This document shows positions 26,874-34,987 of a stretch of 64,000 nt of DNA, piece by piece. The notes under the pieces were generated by a model. The model saw only the letters and a list, made by a program, of their open reading frames with translations. It ran no database searches and was not told the DNA's origin. The translations under genes were made by a program, and so were the position numbers. The stretch lies in NCBI RefSeq assembly GCF_002803095.1, contig NZ_PGLR01000006.1, forward strand, positions 114,835 to 178,834. The letters run 5' to 3'. Every line of letters starts with the position of its first letter. Positions within the stretch are counted from its first letter, which is position 1. The DNA comes from Pseudomonas sp. ZH-FAD (GTDB taxonomy: Bacteria > Pseudomonadota > Gammaproteobacteria > Pseudomonadales > Pseudomonadaceae).

Positions 26874-27049
26874 TATAGAACCTGTGCAAGATCTTGCGAG
26901 CTAGAGCCATGCAATACCGATGGCGGCCCCGCAAAAACAGGCGAGGAACGGTCGGAGTCGCGGGCGACTGTACTTCTGTACATGAGCATTCCGAGCCTGT
27001 TTTTAACGCCGCAGGGCCGACGCGCAGCGGGATCGTGAGCAGTTCTATA
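26874..27049. repeat. Structured intergenic element, copy A
   Basis: 176 bp bounded by the inverted 8-mers TATAGAAC (26874-26881) and GTTCTATA (27042-27049). The inside has a 10-bp stem AAAAACAGGC (26933-26942) / GCCTGTTTTT (26995-27004), an inner stem TGTAC/GTACA (26969-26973, 26978-26982) and an unpaired TGAGCATTCCGA. Copies B (44118-44241) and C (30640-30760, reverse) share the plan with different stem sequences. The right end holds the stop codon of the FAH gene. Confidence 0.8.
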
Positions 27050-27710
27050 GCACGCGGCTGGTGAAACTACTGTGACCGACCAACTCCAGCACCAGCTCGT
27101 CGCCCTTGCTCAGCGCACCAACACCGACCGGCGTACCCGTGAGAATCACGTCACCCGGCTGCAGGGCGAAGTGCCCGGCCATATGCTGGATCATTGCGAC
27201 GATGGGGTTGAGCATGTCGCGGCTATTTCCGTCCTGACGGGTTTCACCGTTGATCACCAGGCGAATGCCAATATCGGCCAGGTCCTCGATGGCATCGCCG
27301 GGCACGAAGGGCGCCAGCACGCAGGCACCGTCGAAACTCTTGGCGATTTCCCAGGGATAGCCCTTCTCCTTGAGCTTGGCCTGCACGTCGCGCAGGGTCA
27401 GATCCAGCGCCGGGGCGAAGCCGCTGATGGCGTCACGCACTTCCTCAGCGTCCGGTTTCTTCGACAGCGGCTTGCCGATCAGCACGGCGATCTCCGCCTC
27501 GTAATGCACCGAGCCGCGGTCTTCGGGAATGGCGAAACCGCCATCGAGCGGCACCACACAGGAACCCGGCTTGATGAACAGCAAGGGTTCGCTGGGCACC
27601 GGGTTATTCAGTTCCTTGGCGTGCTCGGCGTAGTTGCGGCCAATGCAAACGACCTTGCCGAGGGGGAAGTGGACGGTGGTTCCGTCGACGTACTGGTGCT
27701 GATAGCTCAT
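27045..27710 (-). CDS. Fumarylacetoacetate hydrolase family protein
   Basis: 221 residues, a single FAH domain of the YcgM type. Metal-binding acids appear in HYEAEIAVLIG (Glu-x-Glu) and the following DLTLRDVQ. The mobile helix region is KSFDGACVLAPFV, and GDVILTGTPVGVG is the conserved C-terminal loop. Relatives act as acylpyruvate hydrolases or oxaloacetate decarboxylases, and which applies here cannot be told. CAGGAG lies 7 nt before the ATG at 27710. It follows the FAD dehydrogenase gene on the same strand but is separated by a terminator. Confidence 0.9.
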   Translation of the reverse strand: MSYQHQYVDGTTVHFPLGKVVCIGRNYAEHAKELNNPVPSEPLLFIKPGSCVVPLDGGFAIPEDRGSVHYEAEIAVLIGKPLSKKPDAEEVRDAISGFAPALDLTLRDVQAKLKEKGYPWEIAKSFDGACVLAPFVPGDAIEDLADIGIRLVINGETRQDGNSRDMLNPIVAMIQHMAGHFALQPGDVILTGTPVGVGALSKGDELVLELVGHSSFTSRVL

Positions 27711-27803
27711 CACCGACTCCTGTGTTGTTCGTATTGTGGATGGCTCGGCTTGTGGCCGGACGTCGTACCTTAAACGAGGTGGCGCCGTCGTGCACCGCAT
27801 ACG

Positions 27804-27833
27804 AAAACGCCCATCGGTCGGATGGGCGTTTTT
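27804..27833 (-). terminator. Rho-independent terminator after the D-2-hydroxyglutarate dehydrogenase gene
   Basis: A 12-bp stem, AAAACGCCCATC (27804-27815) with GATGGGCGTTTT (27821-27832), and a 5-nt loop. It lies immediately past the stop of the leftward gene, with T-rich flanks on both strands. Confidence 0.85.
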
Positions 27834-27835
27834 CG

Positions 27836-29227
27836 TCAGGCGAAGATCTTGCCGGGGTTCATGATGCCGTTCGGATCGAACACCGCCTTGACCGCCTTCA
27901 TGCAGGCGATTTCCGCCTCGCTGCGACTGTAGTGCAGGTAATCACGCTTGGTCATGCCCACGCCGTGCTCGGCGCTGATCGAGCCGTTGTACTTCTGCAC
28001 GGTCTCGAACACCCACTTGTTGACCACCGCGCACTTGGCGAAGAACTCGTCCTTGGACAGGTTCTCGGGCTTCAAGATATTCAGATGCAGGTTGCCGTCA
28101 CCGATATGGCCGAACCATACCACCTCGAAATCCGGGTAATTGGCTTCGACGATGGCATCGATATCCTTGAGGAAGGCCGGCACCTGGCTGACCGTGACCG
28201 AGATGTCGTTCTTGTAAGGCGTCCAGTGGCTGATGGTTTCGGAGATGTATTCGCGCAGCTTCCACAGGTTTTGCAGTTGCTGCTCGCTCTGACTCATCAC
28301 ACCGTCGACCACCCAGCCCTGCTCGACGCAGTACTCGAAGGTTTCCAGCGCCAGGTTGGCCACTTCCTCGGTGCTGGCTTCGAACTCCAGCAAGGCATAG
28401 AAGGGGCATTCACTTTCGAACGGCGCCGGCACGTCGCCACGGCCAAGTACCTTGGCCAGAGCCTTGTCGGAGAAGAACTCGAAGGCGGTCAGGTCGAGCT
28501 TGCTCTGGAACGCGTGCAGCACCGGCATGATCGAGTCGAAATCAGCGGTGCCGAGCACCATTGCGGTGAGGTTCTTCGGCGCACGATCCAGGCGCATGGT
28601 CGCTTCGACCACGAAGCCCAGGGTGCCTTCGGCGCCGATGAACAGCTGACGCAGGTCGTAACCGGTGGCGTTCTTGATCAGGTCCTTGTTCAGCTCCAGC
28701 AATTCGCCGGTACCGGTCACGACCTTCAACCCGGCCACCCAGTTGCGGGTCATGCCGTAGCGAATCACCTTGATCCCGCCGGCATTGGTGCCGATGTTGC
28801 CGCCAATCTGGCTGGAGCCCGAAGAGGCGAAGTCGACCGGGTAATACAGGCCTTTCTCTTCGGCGAACAGCTGCAACTGCTTGGTCACCACGCCCGGCTG
28901 GCACACCGCTGCACGGTCGTACTCGTTGAACGAGAGAATCTGGTTCATGTAGTCGAATGCCACCACCACTTCGCCGTTGGCCGCCACGGCAGCGGCCGAC
29001 AGGCCGGTACGGCCGCCAGACGGCACCAGGGCGATCTTGTGCGCGTTGGCCCAACGCACGATGGCCTGCACCTGCTCGGTAGTCTTGGGGAAGACGATTG
29101 CAGAGGGCGCCGGGGCGAAATGCTTGGTCCAGTCCTTGCCATAGGCCTCGAGGGAATCGGCGTCGGTCAGTACCTTGCCGGGTTCAACCAGGGTCTTCAG
29201 CTCTTCGATCTGGGCAGGGGTGGTCAT
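27836..29227 (-). CDS. FAD-linked D-2-hydroxyglutarate dehydrogenase
   Basis: 463 residues of the GlcD/VAO flavoprotein class. The FAD-binding PCMH domain has IALVPSGGRTGLSAAAVA (about 58-75) and SSGSSQIGGNIGTNAGGI (given in part). The C-terminal domain has VWFGHIGDGNLHLNI and SAEHGVGMTKRDYL, which supply metal and substrate residues. It is encoded divergently from serA, with 181 nt between. In P. stutzeri the same pair is reported to work together: SerA reduces 2-oxoglutarate to D-2-hydroxyglutarate, and this enzyme oxidises it back, pulling serine synthesis forward. Corresponds to PA0317. Confidence 0.92.
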   Translation of the reverse strand: MTTPAQIEELKTLVEPGKVLTDADSLEAYGKDWTKHFAPAPSAIVFPKTTEQVQAIVRWANAHKIALVPSGGRTGLSAAAVAANGEVVVAFDYMNQILSFNEYDRAAVCQPGVVTKQLQLFAEEKGLYYPVDFASSGSSQIGGNIGTNAGGIKVIRYGMTRNWVAGLKVVTGTGELLELNKDLIKNATGYDLRQLFIGAEGTLGFVVEATMRLDRAPKNLTAMVLGTADFDSIMPVLHAFQSKLDLTAFEFFSDKALAKVLGRGDVPAPFESECPFYALLEFEASTEEVANLALETFEYCVEQGWVVDGVMSQSEQQLQNLWKLREYISETISHWTPYKNDISVTVSQVPAFLKDIDAIVEANYPDFEVVWFGHIGDGNLHLNILKPENLSKDEFFAKCAVVNKWVFETVQKYNGSISAEHGVGMTKRDYLHYSRSEAEIACMKAVKAVFDPNGIMNPGKIFA

Positions 29228-29408
29228 CTACGGAACTCTCAAAGGATTCATGGTCGCCCTGAGAACCATTCAGGTCGCAACCGAGCATTGAAAAAGGCGA
29301 ACATGCTAGCATACGCACCCCGTGAATCGAGCCATGCGGCGATCTACGGGCGCTGGCTGAGTTTCTCGGCCCTTCCCTGCCAACATCCCTGGGACAACAG
29401 GTACTCCG

Positions 29409-30638
29409 ATGAGCAAGACCTCTCTCGACAAGAGCAAGATCAAGTTCCTTCTTCTCGAAGGCGTCCACCAGAATGCCGTGGACACTCTGAAGGCCGCCGG
29501 CTACAGCAACATCGAGTACCTCAAGGGCGCGCTGTCAGGTGAAGAGCTGAAAGAAAAGATCGCCGATGCCCACTTCATCGGTATTCGCTCGCGCACCCAG
29601 CTGACCGCCGAGGTCTTCGACTGCGCGAAGAAGCTGGTCGCCGTCGGTTGTTTCTGCATCGGTACCAACCAGGTCGACCTGGACGCTGCCCGCGAGCGCG
29701 GTATTGCCGTGTTCAACGCGCCCTACTCCAACACCCGTTCGGTGGCCGAGCTGGTACTGGCCCAGGCCATCCTGCTGCTGCGCGGCATCCCCGAGAAGAA
29801 CGCCTCCTGCCACCGTGGCGGCTGGATCAAGTCGGCAGCCAACTCCTTCGAGATCCGCGGCAAGAAGCTGGGTATCGTCGGCTACGGCTCCATCGGCACC
29901 CAGCTCTCGGTACTGGCCGAGGCCCTGGGCATGCAGGTGTTCTTCTACGACACCGTGACCAAGCTGCCACTGGGCAACGCCACGCAGATCGGTGACCTCT
30001 ACGAGCTGTTGGGCCTGTGCGACATCGTCTCCCTGCACGTGCCGGAGCTGCCGTCCACCCAGTGGATGATCGGCGAGAAGGAAATCCGCGCGATGAAGAA
30101 GGGCGGCATCCTGATCAACGCCGCGCGCGGTACCGTGGTCGAGCTGGATCACCTGGCCCAGGCGATCAAGGACGAGCACCTGATCGGCGCGGCCATCGAC
30201 GTGTTCCCGGTCGAACCCAAGTCCAACGACGAAGAGTTCGAGAGCCCGCTGCGTGGCCTGGATCGCGTGATCCTGACCCCGCATATCGGTGGCTCCACCG
30301 CCGAAGCGCAGGCCAACATCGGCCTGGAAGTGGCCGAGAAGCTGGTCAAGTACAGCGACAACGGCACCTCAGTGTCCTCGGTCAACTTCCCTGAAGTGGC
30401 CCTGCCGGCGCATCCGGGCAAACACCGCCTGCTGCACATCCACGAGAACATTCCGGGCGTGATGAGCGAAATCAACAAGGTGTTCGCCGACAACGGCATC
30501 AACATCTCCGGCCAGTTCCTGCAGACCAACGACAAGGTCGGCTACGTGGTGATCGACGTCGACGCCGAGTACTCCGACCTGGCGCTGGAGAAGCTGCAGC
30601 ACGTCAATGGCACCATCCGCAGCCGCGTTCTGTTCTAA
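29409..30638 (+). CDS. serA: D-3-phosphoglycerate dehydrogenase
   Basis: 409 residues, the E. coli-length form. Oxidises 3-phosphoglycerate to 3-phosphohydroxypyruvate, the first step of serine synthesis, and also reduces 2-oxoglutarate. NAD-binding motif VGYGSIGTQLSVLAEALGM; catalytic Arg in NAARGTVVEL, Glu in the VEPKS region and His in TPHIGGST. A C-terminal ACT domain (HENIPGVMSEINKVFADNGI) provides serine feedback inhibition. CAGGT lies upstream of the ATG. It is divergent from the D-2-hydroxyglutarate dehydrogenase gene. Confidence 0.98.
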   Translation: MSKTSLDKSKIKFLLLEGVHQNAVDTLKAAGYSNIEYLKGALSGEELKEKIADAHFIGIRSRTQLTAEVFDCAKKLVAVGCFCIGTNQVDLDAARERGIAVFNAPYSNTRSVAELVLAQAILLLRGIPEKNASCHRGGWIKSAANSFEIRGKKLGIVGYGSIGTQLSVLAEALGMQVFFYDTVTKLPLGNATQIGDLYELLGLCDIVSLHVPELPSTQWMIGEKEIRAMKKGGILINAARGTVVELDHLAQAIKDEHLIGAAIDVFPVEPKSNDEEFESPLRGLDRVILTPHIGGSTAEAQANIGLEVAEKLVKYSDNGTSVSSVNFPEVALPAHPGKHRLLHIHENIPGVMSEINKVFADNGINISGQFLQTNDKVGYVVIDVDAEYSDLALEKLQHVNGTIRSRVLF

Positions 30639-30639
30639 A

Positions 30640-30760
30640 CCGGAGCTGCTGCGCGTCGGCGATACGGCGTTGGGAACAACCTCGGAGATGCTCATTTACT
30701 GACGTAAACTCCGCTCTCCTCGGTCGCTCCCGCCTTGTCTCGCTCTAGCTCGCGAGCCCC
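30640..30760. repeat. Structured intergenic element, copy C (reverse orientation)
   Basis: Starts directly after the serA stop. GGGAACAACC (30672-30681) pairs with GGTCGCTCCC (30722-30731) using G-U pairs, TTTAC/GTAAA (30695-30699, 30704-30708) form the inner stem, and the reverse strand reads TGAGCATCTCCGA. Conserved GCTGCGCGTCGGC and CTCTAGCTCGC flanks are shared with copy A. Approximate limits. Confidence 0.75.
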
Positions 30761-30779
30761 GGAGGTATGCAGAAATGAA

Positions 30780-30806
30780 CAAAGGGAGGTTTCGGCCTCC
30801 CTTTCT
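30780..30806 (+). terminator. Rho-independent terminator of serA
   Basis: AAAGGGAGG (30781-30789), loop TTTCGG, CCTCCCTTT (30796-30804), then CTC. It lies 142 nt past the stop, beyond element C. Confidence 0.7.
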
Positions 30807-30862
30807 CATTCCGTAGGGTGCGCCGCGCGCACCACCGTGCCCCGGATAGCATCCGGGCTACC

Positions 30863-31354
30863 TCAATCCCGCTCCAACCGCGCCAATTCGGCTGCTGCTG
30901 CGTCCAACTGCATTTCGTTGAACACCTGCACCCCGGCTCGTTTCAGCAGGGCAGCGGTCACCCCCTCACCCGGCACTCGCACGCCGCTGAAGCTGCCATC
31001 ATAGTTTTCCAGATTGCCACACGAAGGGCTGCGCGCCTTCAGCAGTGCCAGGCGGATGTCGTGCTCACGCACCAGCGCCAGCGCCTGTTCGGCGCCGTCG
31101 ACGAACGCAGCCGTGACATCCTCGCCCTCGATCGTCAGTACTGGCAGCCGACCATCCAACACCGCACCACCCTGGCCACCGCGGATTTCCGCAGGCGGGC
31201 GCGGCGTCGACAGCCCACCCGCCACCTCCGGGCACAGCGCCACCACCCGCCCTTCGTCCAGCCACCGCTGCAGTTGATCGAAGGGCCCGTGAGCACCGCC
31301 GTCATAACGCACCCGATGCCCGAGCAGGCAACGGCTGACCAATATCTTCTGCAT
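30863..31354 (-). CDS. DUF523 / TudS-like Fe-S thiouracil desulfidase
   Basis: 163 residues. Three conserved cysteines are set as in TudS: Cys9 (VSRCLLGH), Cys41 (ALCPEVAGGL) and Cys112 (SPSCG), with Glu43 and Ser111 beside them. In TudS these bind a [4Fe-4S] cluster that removes sulfur from 2-thiouracil. VRYDGG near the N-terminus is another family motif. The ATG at 31354 has GGAGAGG 3-8 nt upstream, so it is preferred to the ATG at 31366. It lies 38 nt downstream of the prolyl hydroxylase gene on the same strand. The enzymatic activity is inferred from the residues. Confidence 0.85.
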   Translation of the reverse strand: MQKILVSRCLLGHRVRYDGGAHGPFDQLQRWLDEGRVVALCPEVAGGLSTPRPPAEIRGGQGGAVLDGRLPVLTIEGEDVTAAFVDGAEQALALVREHDIRLALLKARSPSCGNLENYDGSFSGVRVPGEGVTAALLKRAGVQVFNEMQLDAAAAELARLERD

Positions 31355-31392
31355 CGCCCTCTCCATGACTGTCTCCAGACAGCCCGCAGGCC

Positions 31393-32016
31393 TCAGAGTA
31401 CCGCGCCACCCCGACGCCTGAACCAGCCAGTCAACGACAGCCGTTCGCGGGTGGCCGGCAGCACTTCGTGAGGCATTTCGGAAGACAGAAACAGCGCCAG
31501 TGTGCCCGCCTGGGGCAGTACGTCATGCTCACGGCCATCGGCCAGATACAGGCGCAACGCCCCGCCGTGCTCGGCCTGCCAGTCCTCGTTCAGATAGAAC
31601 ACCGCCGATACCGTGCGGCGGTCGTCATCGCGAAAACGATCGAGATGACGCTGGTAGAAGGCCCCCGGTGCGTAGCAGGCAAAGTGGCATTCGTAGTCTT
31701 CGAGTCCCAGATAGAGCGCCTGGTTGAGCGCCTGACGCAAACCGTCCATCAATTGCAGATACTGGTCACAGGCTTGGCTCTGGCCAGGTTCTAGCCATTG
31801 GATGTGATCGCCGCGAATCCCTTCCTGCACCTGCTGCATGCCCCCGCGACCAACGCTGGCGGCATTCAGTTCGCCGTTCTGTGCACGCGTGCGGCACTCG
31901 GCGGCCAGTTCGCGGGTCAGAACTTCTGGGGCGAACAACGCCCGTTGCGACCAGCCCTGGCTGGCAAGGTCGTCGATAAGGCCGGAAAAGAGGTCTTGCA
32001 GGCTGGATTCGGTCAT
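31393..32016 (-). CDS. 2-oxoglutarate/Fe(II) prolyl hydroxylase of the PHD/PPHD type
   Basis: 207 residues with a double-stranded beta-helix fold. The iron triad is His124-x-Asp126 (YQRHLDRF) and His183 (EMPHEVLP), and Arg192 (TRERLSLTGWF) binds 2-oxoglutarate. FYLNEDW precedes the second half. It corresponds by position to P. aeruginosa PA0310; the Pseudomonas enzyme PPHD is reported to hydroxylate a proline in the switch I loop of EF-Tu and is related to human HIF hydroxylases. The start is set at ATG 32016 by family length; its Shine-Dalgarno is weak. Upstream of the TudS-like gene. Confidence 0.88.
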   Translation of the reverse strand: MTESSLQDLFSGLIDDLASQGWSQRALFAPEVLTRELAAECRTRAQNGELNAASVGRGGMQQVQEGIRGDHIQWLEPGQSQACDQYLQLMDGLRQALNQALYLGLEDYECHFACYAPGAFYQRHLDRFRDDDRRTVSAVFYLNEDWQAEHGGALRLYLADGREHDVLPQAGTLALFLSSEMPHEVLPATRERLSLTGWFRRRGGAVL

Positions 32017-32129
32017 GGCGGCGATTGTATCAGTGGCATGTCGTGACTCGACAAGCCTCCACCAGCCACCGAAAATAACCGGCCGCAGCACCCAGCGGCC
32101 GGCCAGGAAAGTTTGCCAAGGAGTTCTCG

Positions 32130-32897
32130 ATGCGCGTTCTGTTTGCCCTGTTGCTGATTGGCCTGACCTTGCCGGCCCTGGCAGACGACCACCTGCGCCT
32201 GTATCAGGCTGCCGGCTGGCCGCAACAGCGCGAACATTTCAACCAGGCGCTCGACGCGGCTCAGCAGCGCTACCGCAGCACCCTGCCACCGGCGGTGTTT
32301 CAGGCGTTGGTGGATAACAGCAATCGCCGCTTCGCCGCTGCCGCCATCGACCAGCGCGCGCAGCACAGCCTGGGCATGGAGCTGGCCGACCCGCAGCCGG
32401 CGCTGGCTTTCTTCGAGTCCGCATTGGGCCGCAAGATCGTCGCCGCCGAGACGCTGGCCACCCGTAGCGACCAATTGGCCAAATACGCCAACGGCCTGCC
32501 TCGCACCGATGCCGATGCCACTCGCCGCCTGCTGATTCGTCACCTGGCCCAGGCCATTCCGGCCAAGGAAGCGGGGGCTGAAGTCAGCCTGGCGCTGGCC
32601 GGCGTGGCGGCCGACAGCCTCAGCCAGATGATTCCCGGCCTGCTCGGCGGCAGCCAGGCTCAAGGGCTGCTCAATGGCCAGCGTGAGCGTCTGATGGCGC
32701 AGATCGAACAGGATCTCGACAACACCCTGCTGCACGTCTATCGCGAGCTGAGCGACCCCGAGCTGGAGCAGTTCGTCGAATTCGCCCAATCGGAGGCGGG
32801 TAAAGCCTATTACCAGGCTGCCCTGCAGGCGCTACGCGCAGGCCTTGCAGTAGGCATGAGCACCAACGAGCTGGAACCGGCGCCGCAGGGCATATAA
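32130..32897 (+). CDS. DUF2059 periplasmic protein
   Basis: 255 residues with a short signal peptide (cleaved near Ala18-Asp19, ALA-DD). The rest is mostly helical. The C-terminal part (VYRELSDPELEQFVEFAQSEAGKAYYQAALQAL, given in part) is the DUF2059 signature, a two-helix motif found in many exported proteins of unknown function. ATG with AAGGAG about 10 nt upstream. It is divergent from the prolyl hydroxylase gene with 113 nt between. No catalytic motif is visible. Confidence 0.8.
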   Translation: MRVLFALLLIGLTLPALADDHLRLYQAAGWPQQREHFNQALDAAQQRYRSTLPPAVFQALVDNSNRRFAAAAIDQRAQHSLGMELADPQPALAFFESALGRKIVAAETLATRSDQLAKYANGLPRTDADATRRLLIRHLAQAIPAKEAGAEVSLALAGVAADSLSQMIPGLLGGSQAQGLLNGQRERLMAQIEQDLDNTLLHVYRELSDPELEQFVEFAQSEAGKAYYQAALQALRAGLAVGMSTNELEPAPQGI

Positions 32898-32980
32898 CAA
32901 CCTGTAGCCTGGGTTGAGCGCAGCGAAACCCAGGGCCATTTGATTAATGCCAGTCAGTTAAACATCGACGCTGCCAATGT

Positions 32981-33053
32981 GTAGGAGCGGCGCCCCGCCG
33001 CGAACCAGGGCGATGCGCAATTGAAAAGCTTCGCCCCGGGGCGGGGCTCCTAC
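32981..33053. repeat. REPIN, diverged copy (GTAGGAGCGGCGCCCCGCCG type)
   Basis: The left arm (32981-33004) and right arm (33030-33053) share the GTAGGAGC/GCTCCTAC ends of the pairs at 9336 and 14158, with a different GC-rich middle. A second fragment, GGTTGAGCGCAGCGAAACCCAGG, lies at 32912-32934 (given within limits as a repeat of a common type). Confidence 0.75.
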
Positions 33054-33152
33054 GAAAGGCCGCTTTTGCAACCTCATCTGATCGGTATTGGGCCATCTGA
33101 TGGGTTTCGCGTTGCTCTACCCAGCTACGATGTTCCTTGGCGCCGGCAGAAC

Positions 33153-34094
33153 CTACGCCAATCGCTCGCGCAGAAAGTCGAAATAGTGCTTACGCAACGT
33201 CTCGTTCTCGTTCGCCAGGTGATGGCGGGCGTCTGCCAATCGCAGGATCTGCGGCTGATGGAACTTACCCTGCAGCACCTCGAGGTTGTAGCGCCAGTCC
33301 ACGGTCATGTCCGCCTCGCCCTGAATGATCAGCGGGCTGTGCGTGCTGCGCCCGGCCGCTTCGATATGCGGCACCCACTTGGCCAATGCCCCCACCCAAG
33401 CAGTCGGCAGGCTGCGCGGCTGCAGGGGATCGAGGTTGTGCACGAAGTCGATGAAGGTGGCGTCGCTGGAGTTCTCGCTGAAGCGCCGCGGAATTTCCCG
33501 AACGAACGGGCTGAGCATTCGATAGCTGAACTTCGACCAGGCCCAGGCGCGCGGCCGCACCAGTGGTGCCAGGAGAATGCTCTGCCCCAGCTCCGGGCGC
33601 TTGCCGTCAGCGAGCAGATAATCCAGCACAATCGCCCCACCCGTGCTCTGCCCACAGAGATGCCAGGGCTGCGGCAGCCCCAGCTCGCTGGCCTGCTCGA
33701 ACAACCCAGCCAGCACCTGCTGATACTCGGCAAAATCACCGATGCTGGCGCGCGCACCACTGGATAGGCCGTGCCCCGGCAGGTCGCAGGCGAGCACGGC
33801 GAAGTTCATGCTCAGTGCCCAGTCGACCACATGTCGGTACAGGCCCATATGGTCGTAATAGCCGTGCAGCAACAGCAGGGTGCCCTGCGGCTCGGCCGGC
33901 GCCCACAGCTGCACGGCGATCTGGTAGCCGGCGGCATTGAAGCTGCCGAGACGGTTGTCCAGCCCGGCAAAGCGCGTAGACAAGTCAAAACCGTAGAAGC
34001 TGCGATACGCCTGCAGCGCCGGCAAATCCAGGTGCGCTGCGGCCAAGGGTCGCAGCAGAGGGCGCAAGTGATCGGGCTGAAACGGCTCTGACAT
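33153..34094 (-). CDS. Lysophospholipase-like alpha/beta hydrolase
   Basis: 313 residues. The alpha/beta-hydrolase fold has an oxyanion-loop LLLHGYYDHMGLYRH (about 78-92), a DLPGHGLSSG turn and the nucleophile elbow GQSTGG. An EAD acid and a RHHLANE histidine follow near the C-terminus. This is the Hydrolase_4 (monoglyceride lipase / lysophospholipase) class and should be cytoplasmic, since no signal peptide is seen. GGAAAG precedes the ATG at 34094; an in-frame ATG at 34106 adds four residues. It is divergent from the thioredoxin-like gene. The substrate is unknown. Confidence 0.85.
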   Translation of the reverse strand: MSEPFQPDHLRPLLRPLAAAHLDLPALQAYRSFYGFDLSTRFAGLDNRLGSFNAAGYQIAVQLWAPAEPQGTLLLLHGYYDHMGLYRHVVDWALSMNFAVLACDLPGHGLSSGARASIGDFAEYQQVLAGLFEQASELGLPQPWHLCGQSTGGAIVLDYLLADGKRPELGQSILLAPLVRPRAWAWSKFSYRMLSPFVREIPRRFSENSSDATFIDFVHNLDPLQPRSLPTAWVGALAKWVPHIEAAGRSTHSPLIIQGEADMTVDWRYNLEVLQGKFHQPQILRLADARHHLANENETLRKHYFDFLRERLA

Positions 34095-34218
34095 AGGGCT
34101 TTCCATAAGTTGCAGGATGCGCGCGGACGATCCCGGCGACATCTCCTCGAATGCTGCGATATTCAGCTGCCCGGCGCATCGTGGCAAGCTACACGCCCTT
34201 TTTACGCCCGGCCCGCCC

Positions 34219-34800
34219 ATGCTCCGCCTGTCCCGCAAGAACCTGCTCATCGCCCTGCTCGCCCTGGCCTGGCTGGCCGGCATGGTGCTGGCCTACCGCT
34301 GGTTCGAAACGCGCTACCTGCGCACCTTCGACGAGCGCGCAGCGGTGTTCTCCGGCGCCGAACTGCAGCTACCCACTGAACTGAGCGGCCCCGGCGCGAT
34401 CCGCCTGGTGCATTTCTGGGACCCGGCCTGCCCATGCAATGTCGGCAACCAGCAGCACCTTGCCGAACTGATCGAACACTACACGCCACAAGGCGTGCAA
34501 TTTCACGTCGTGCAGAAGCCCGGCAGCCAGGGCCGCCTGCCCGCCGAACTGGCCGCACTGCAACCCATCGATGAGCTGCCCGGCAGCACCAACCTGCCAG
34601 CCAGCCCCGCGGTGGCGATCTGGGACAAACAGGGCCAGCTGGCCTACTTCGGCCCCTACAGCGAAGGCCTGACCTGCAACTCGAGCAACAGCTTCATCGA
34701 GCCGATTCTCGAAGCCCTGGCGGCCGGGCGTAAAGTGAATGCCAGCAATACCCTGGCGGTGGGCTGCTTCTGCGACTGGGCCGCGCCGACCAGCAACTGA
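34219..34800 (+). CDS. DUF6436 thioredoxin-like membrane-anchored protein
   Basis: 193 residues. An N-terminal signal anchor (about 8-25, LLIALLALAWLAGMVLAY) is followed by a periplasmic thioredoxin-like domain. Its redox motif is CPCN in HFWDPACPCNVGNQQH (about 71-74). Additional cysteines occur near the end (GLTCNSS and VGCFCDW), so disulfide exchange is plausible. It resembles DUF6436 proteins at the PA0307 position. No Shine-Dalgarno is clear before the ATG at 34219; the open frame runs further upstream without family sequence. Confidence 0.75.
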   Translation: MLRLSRKNLLIALLALAWLAGMVLAYRWFETRYLRTFDERAAVFSGAELQLPTELSGPGAIRLVHFWDPACPCNVGNQQHLAELIEHYTPQGVQFHVVQKPGSQGRLPAELAALQPIDELPGSTNLPASPAVAIWDKQGQLAYFGPYSEGLTCNSSNSFIEPILEALAAGRKVNASNTLAVGCFCDWAAPTSN

Positions 34801-34814
34801 CGAGGCCCGAGCAA

Positions 34815-34979
34815 CGTAGGGTGGGTTAGCCGCCTGTCGCGCTTACCGGTCGATTAGCTCTGTTTGACGCGGCGTAACCCACCATCGGCGCAGTACGAGC
34901 TACCGCCTGGTGGGTTACGCGACGCACCACCTCCGTGGCGTTTGTCGATCCACCTCCAGCGTCGCTAACCCACCCTACG
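34815..34979. repeat. Nested palindromic repeat cluster, CGTAGGGTGGGTTAGC ends
   Basis: CGTAGGGTGGGTTAGC (34815-34830) is exactly inverted at 34964-34979. Inside, GTAACCCACCA (about 34870) faces TGGTGGGTTAC (about 34908). It fills almost the whole 187-bp gap between convergent genes. Confidence 0.8.
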
Positions 34980-34987
34980 AACGCTCT

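Noticed and set aside
29228..29408. Riboswitch or attenuator before serA
   Set aside because: No serine- or glycine-type aptamer motif and no terminator hairpin is visible in the 181-bp gap.
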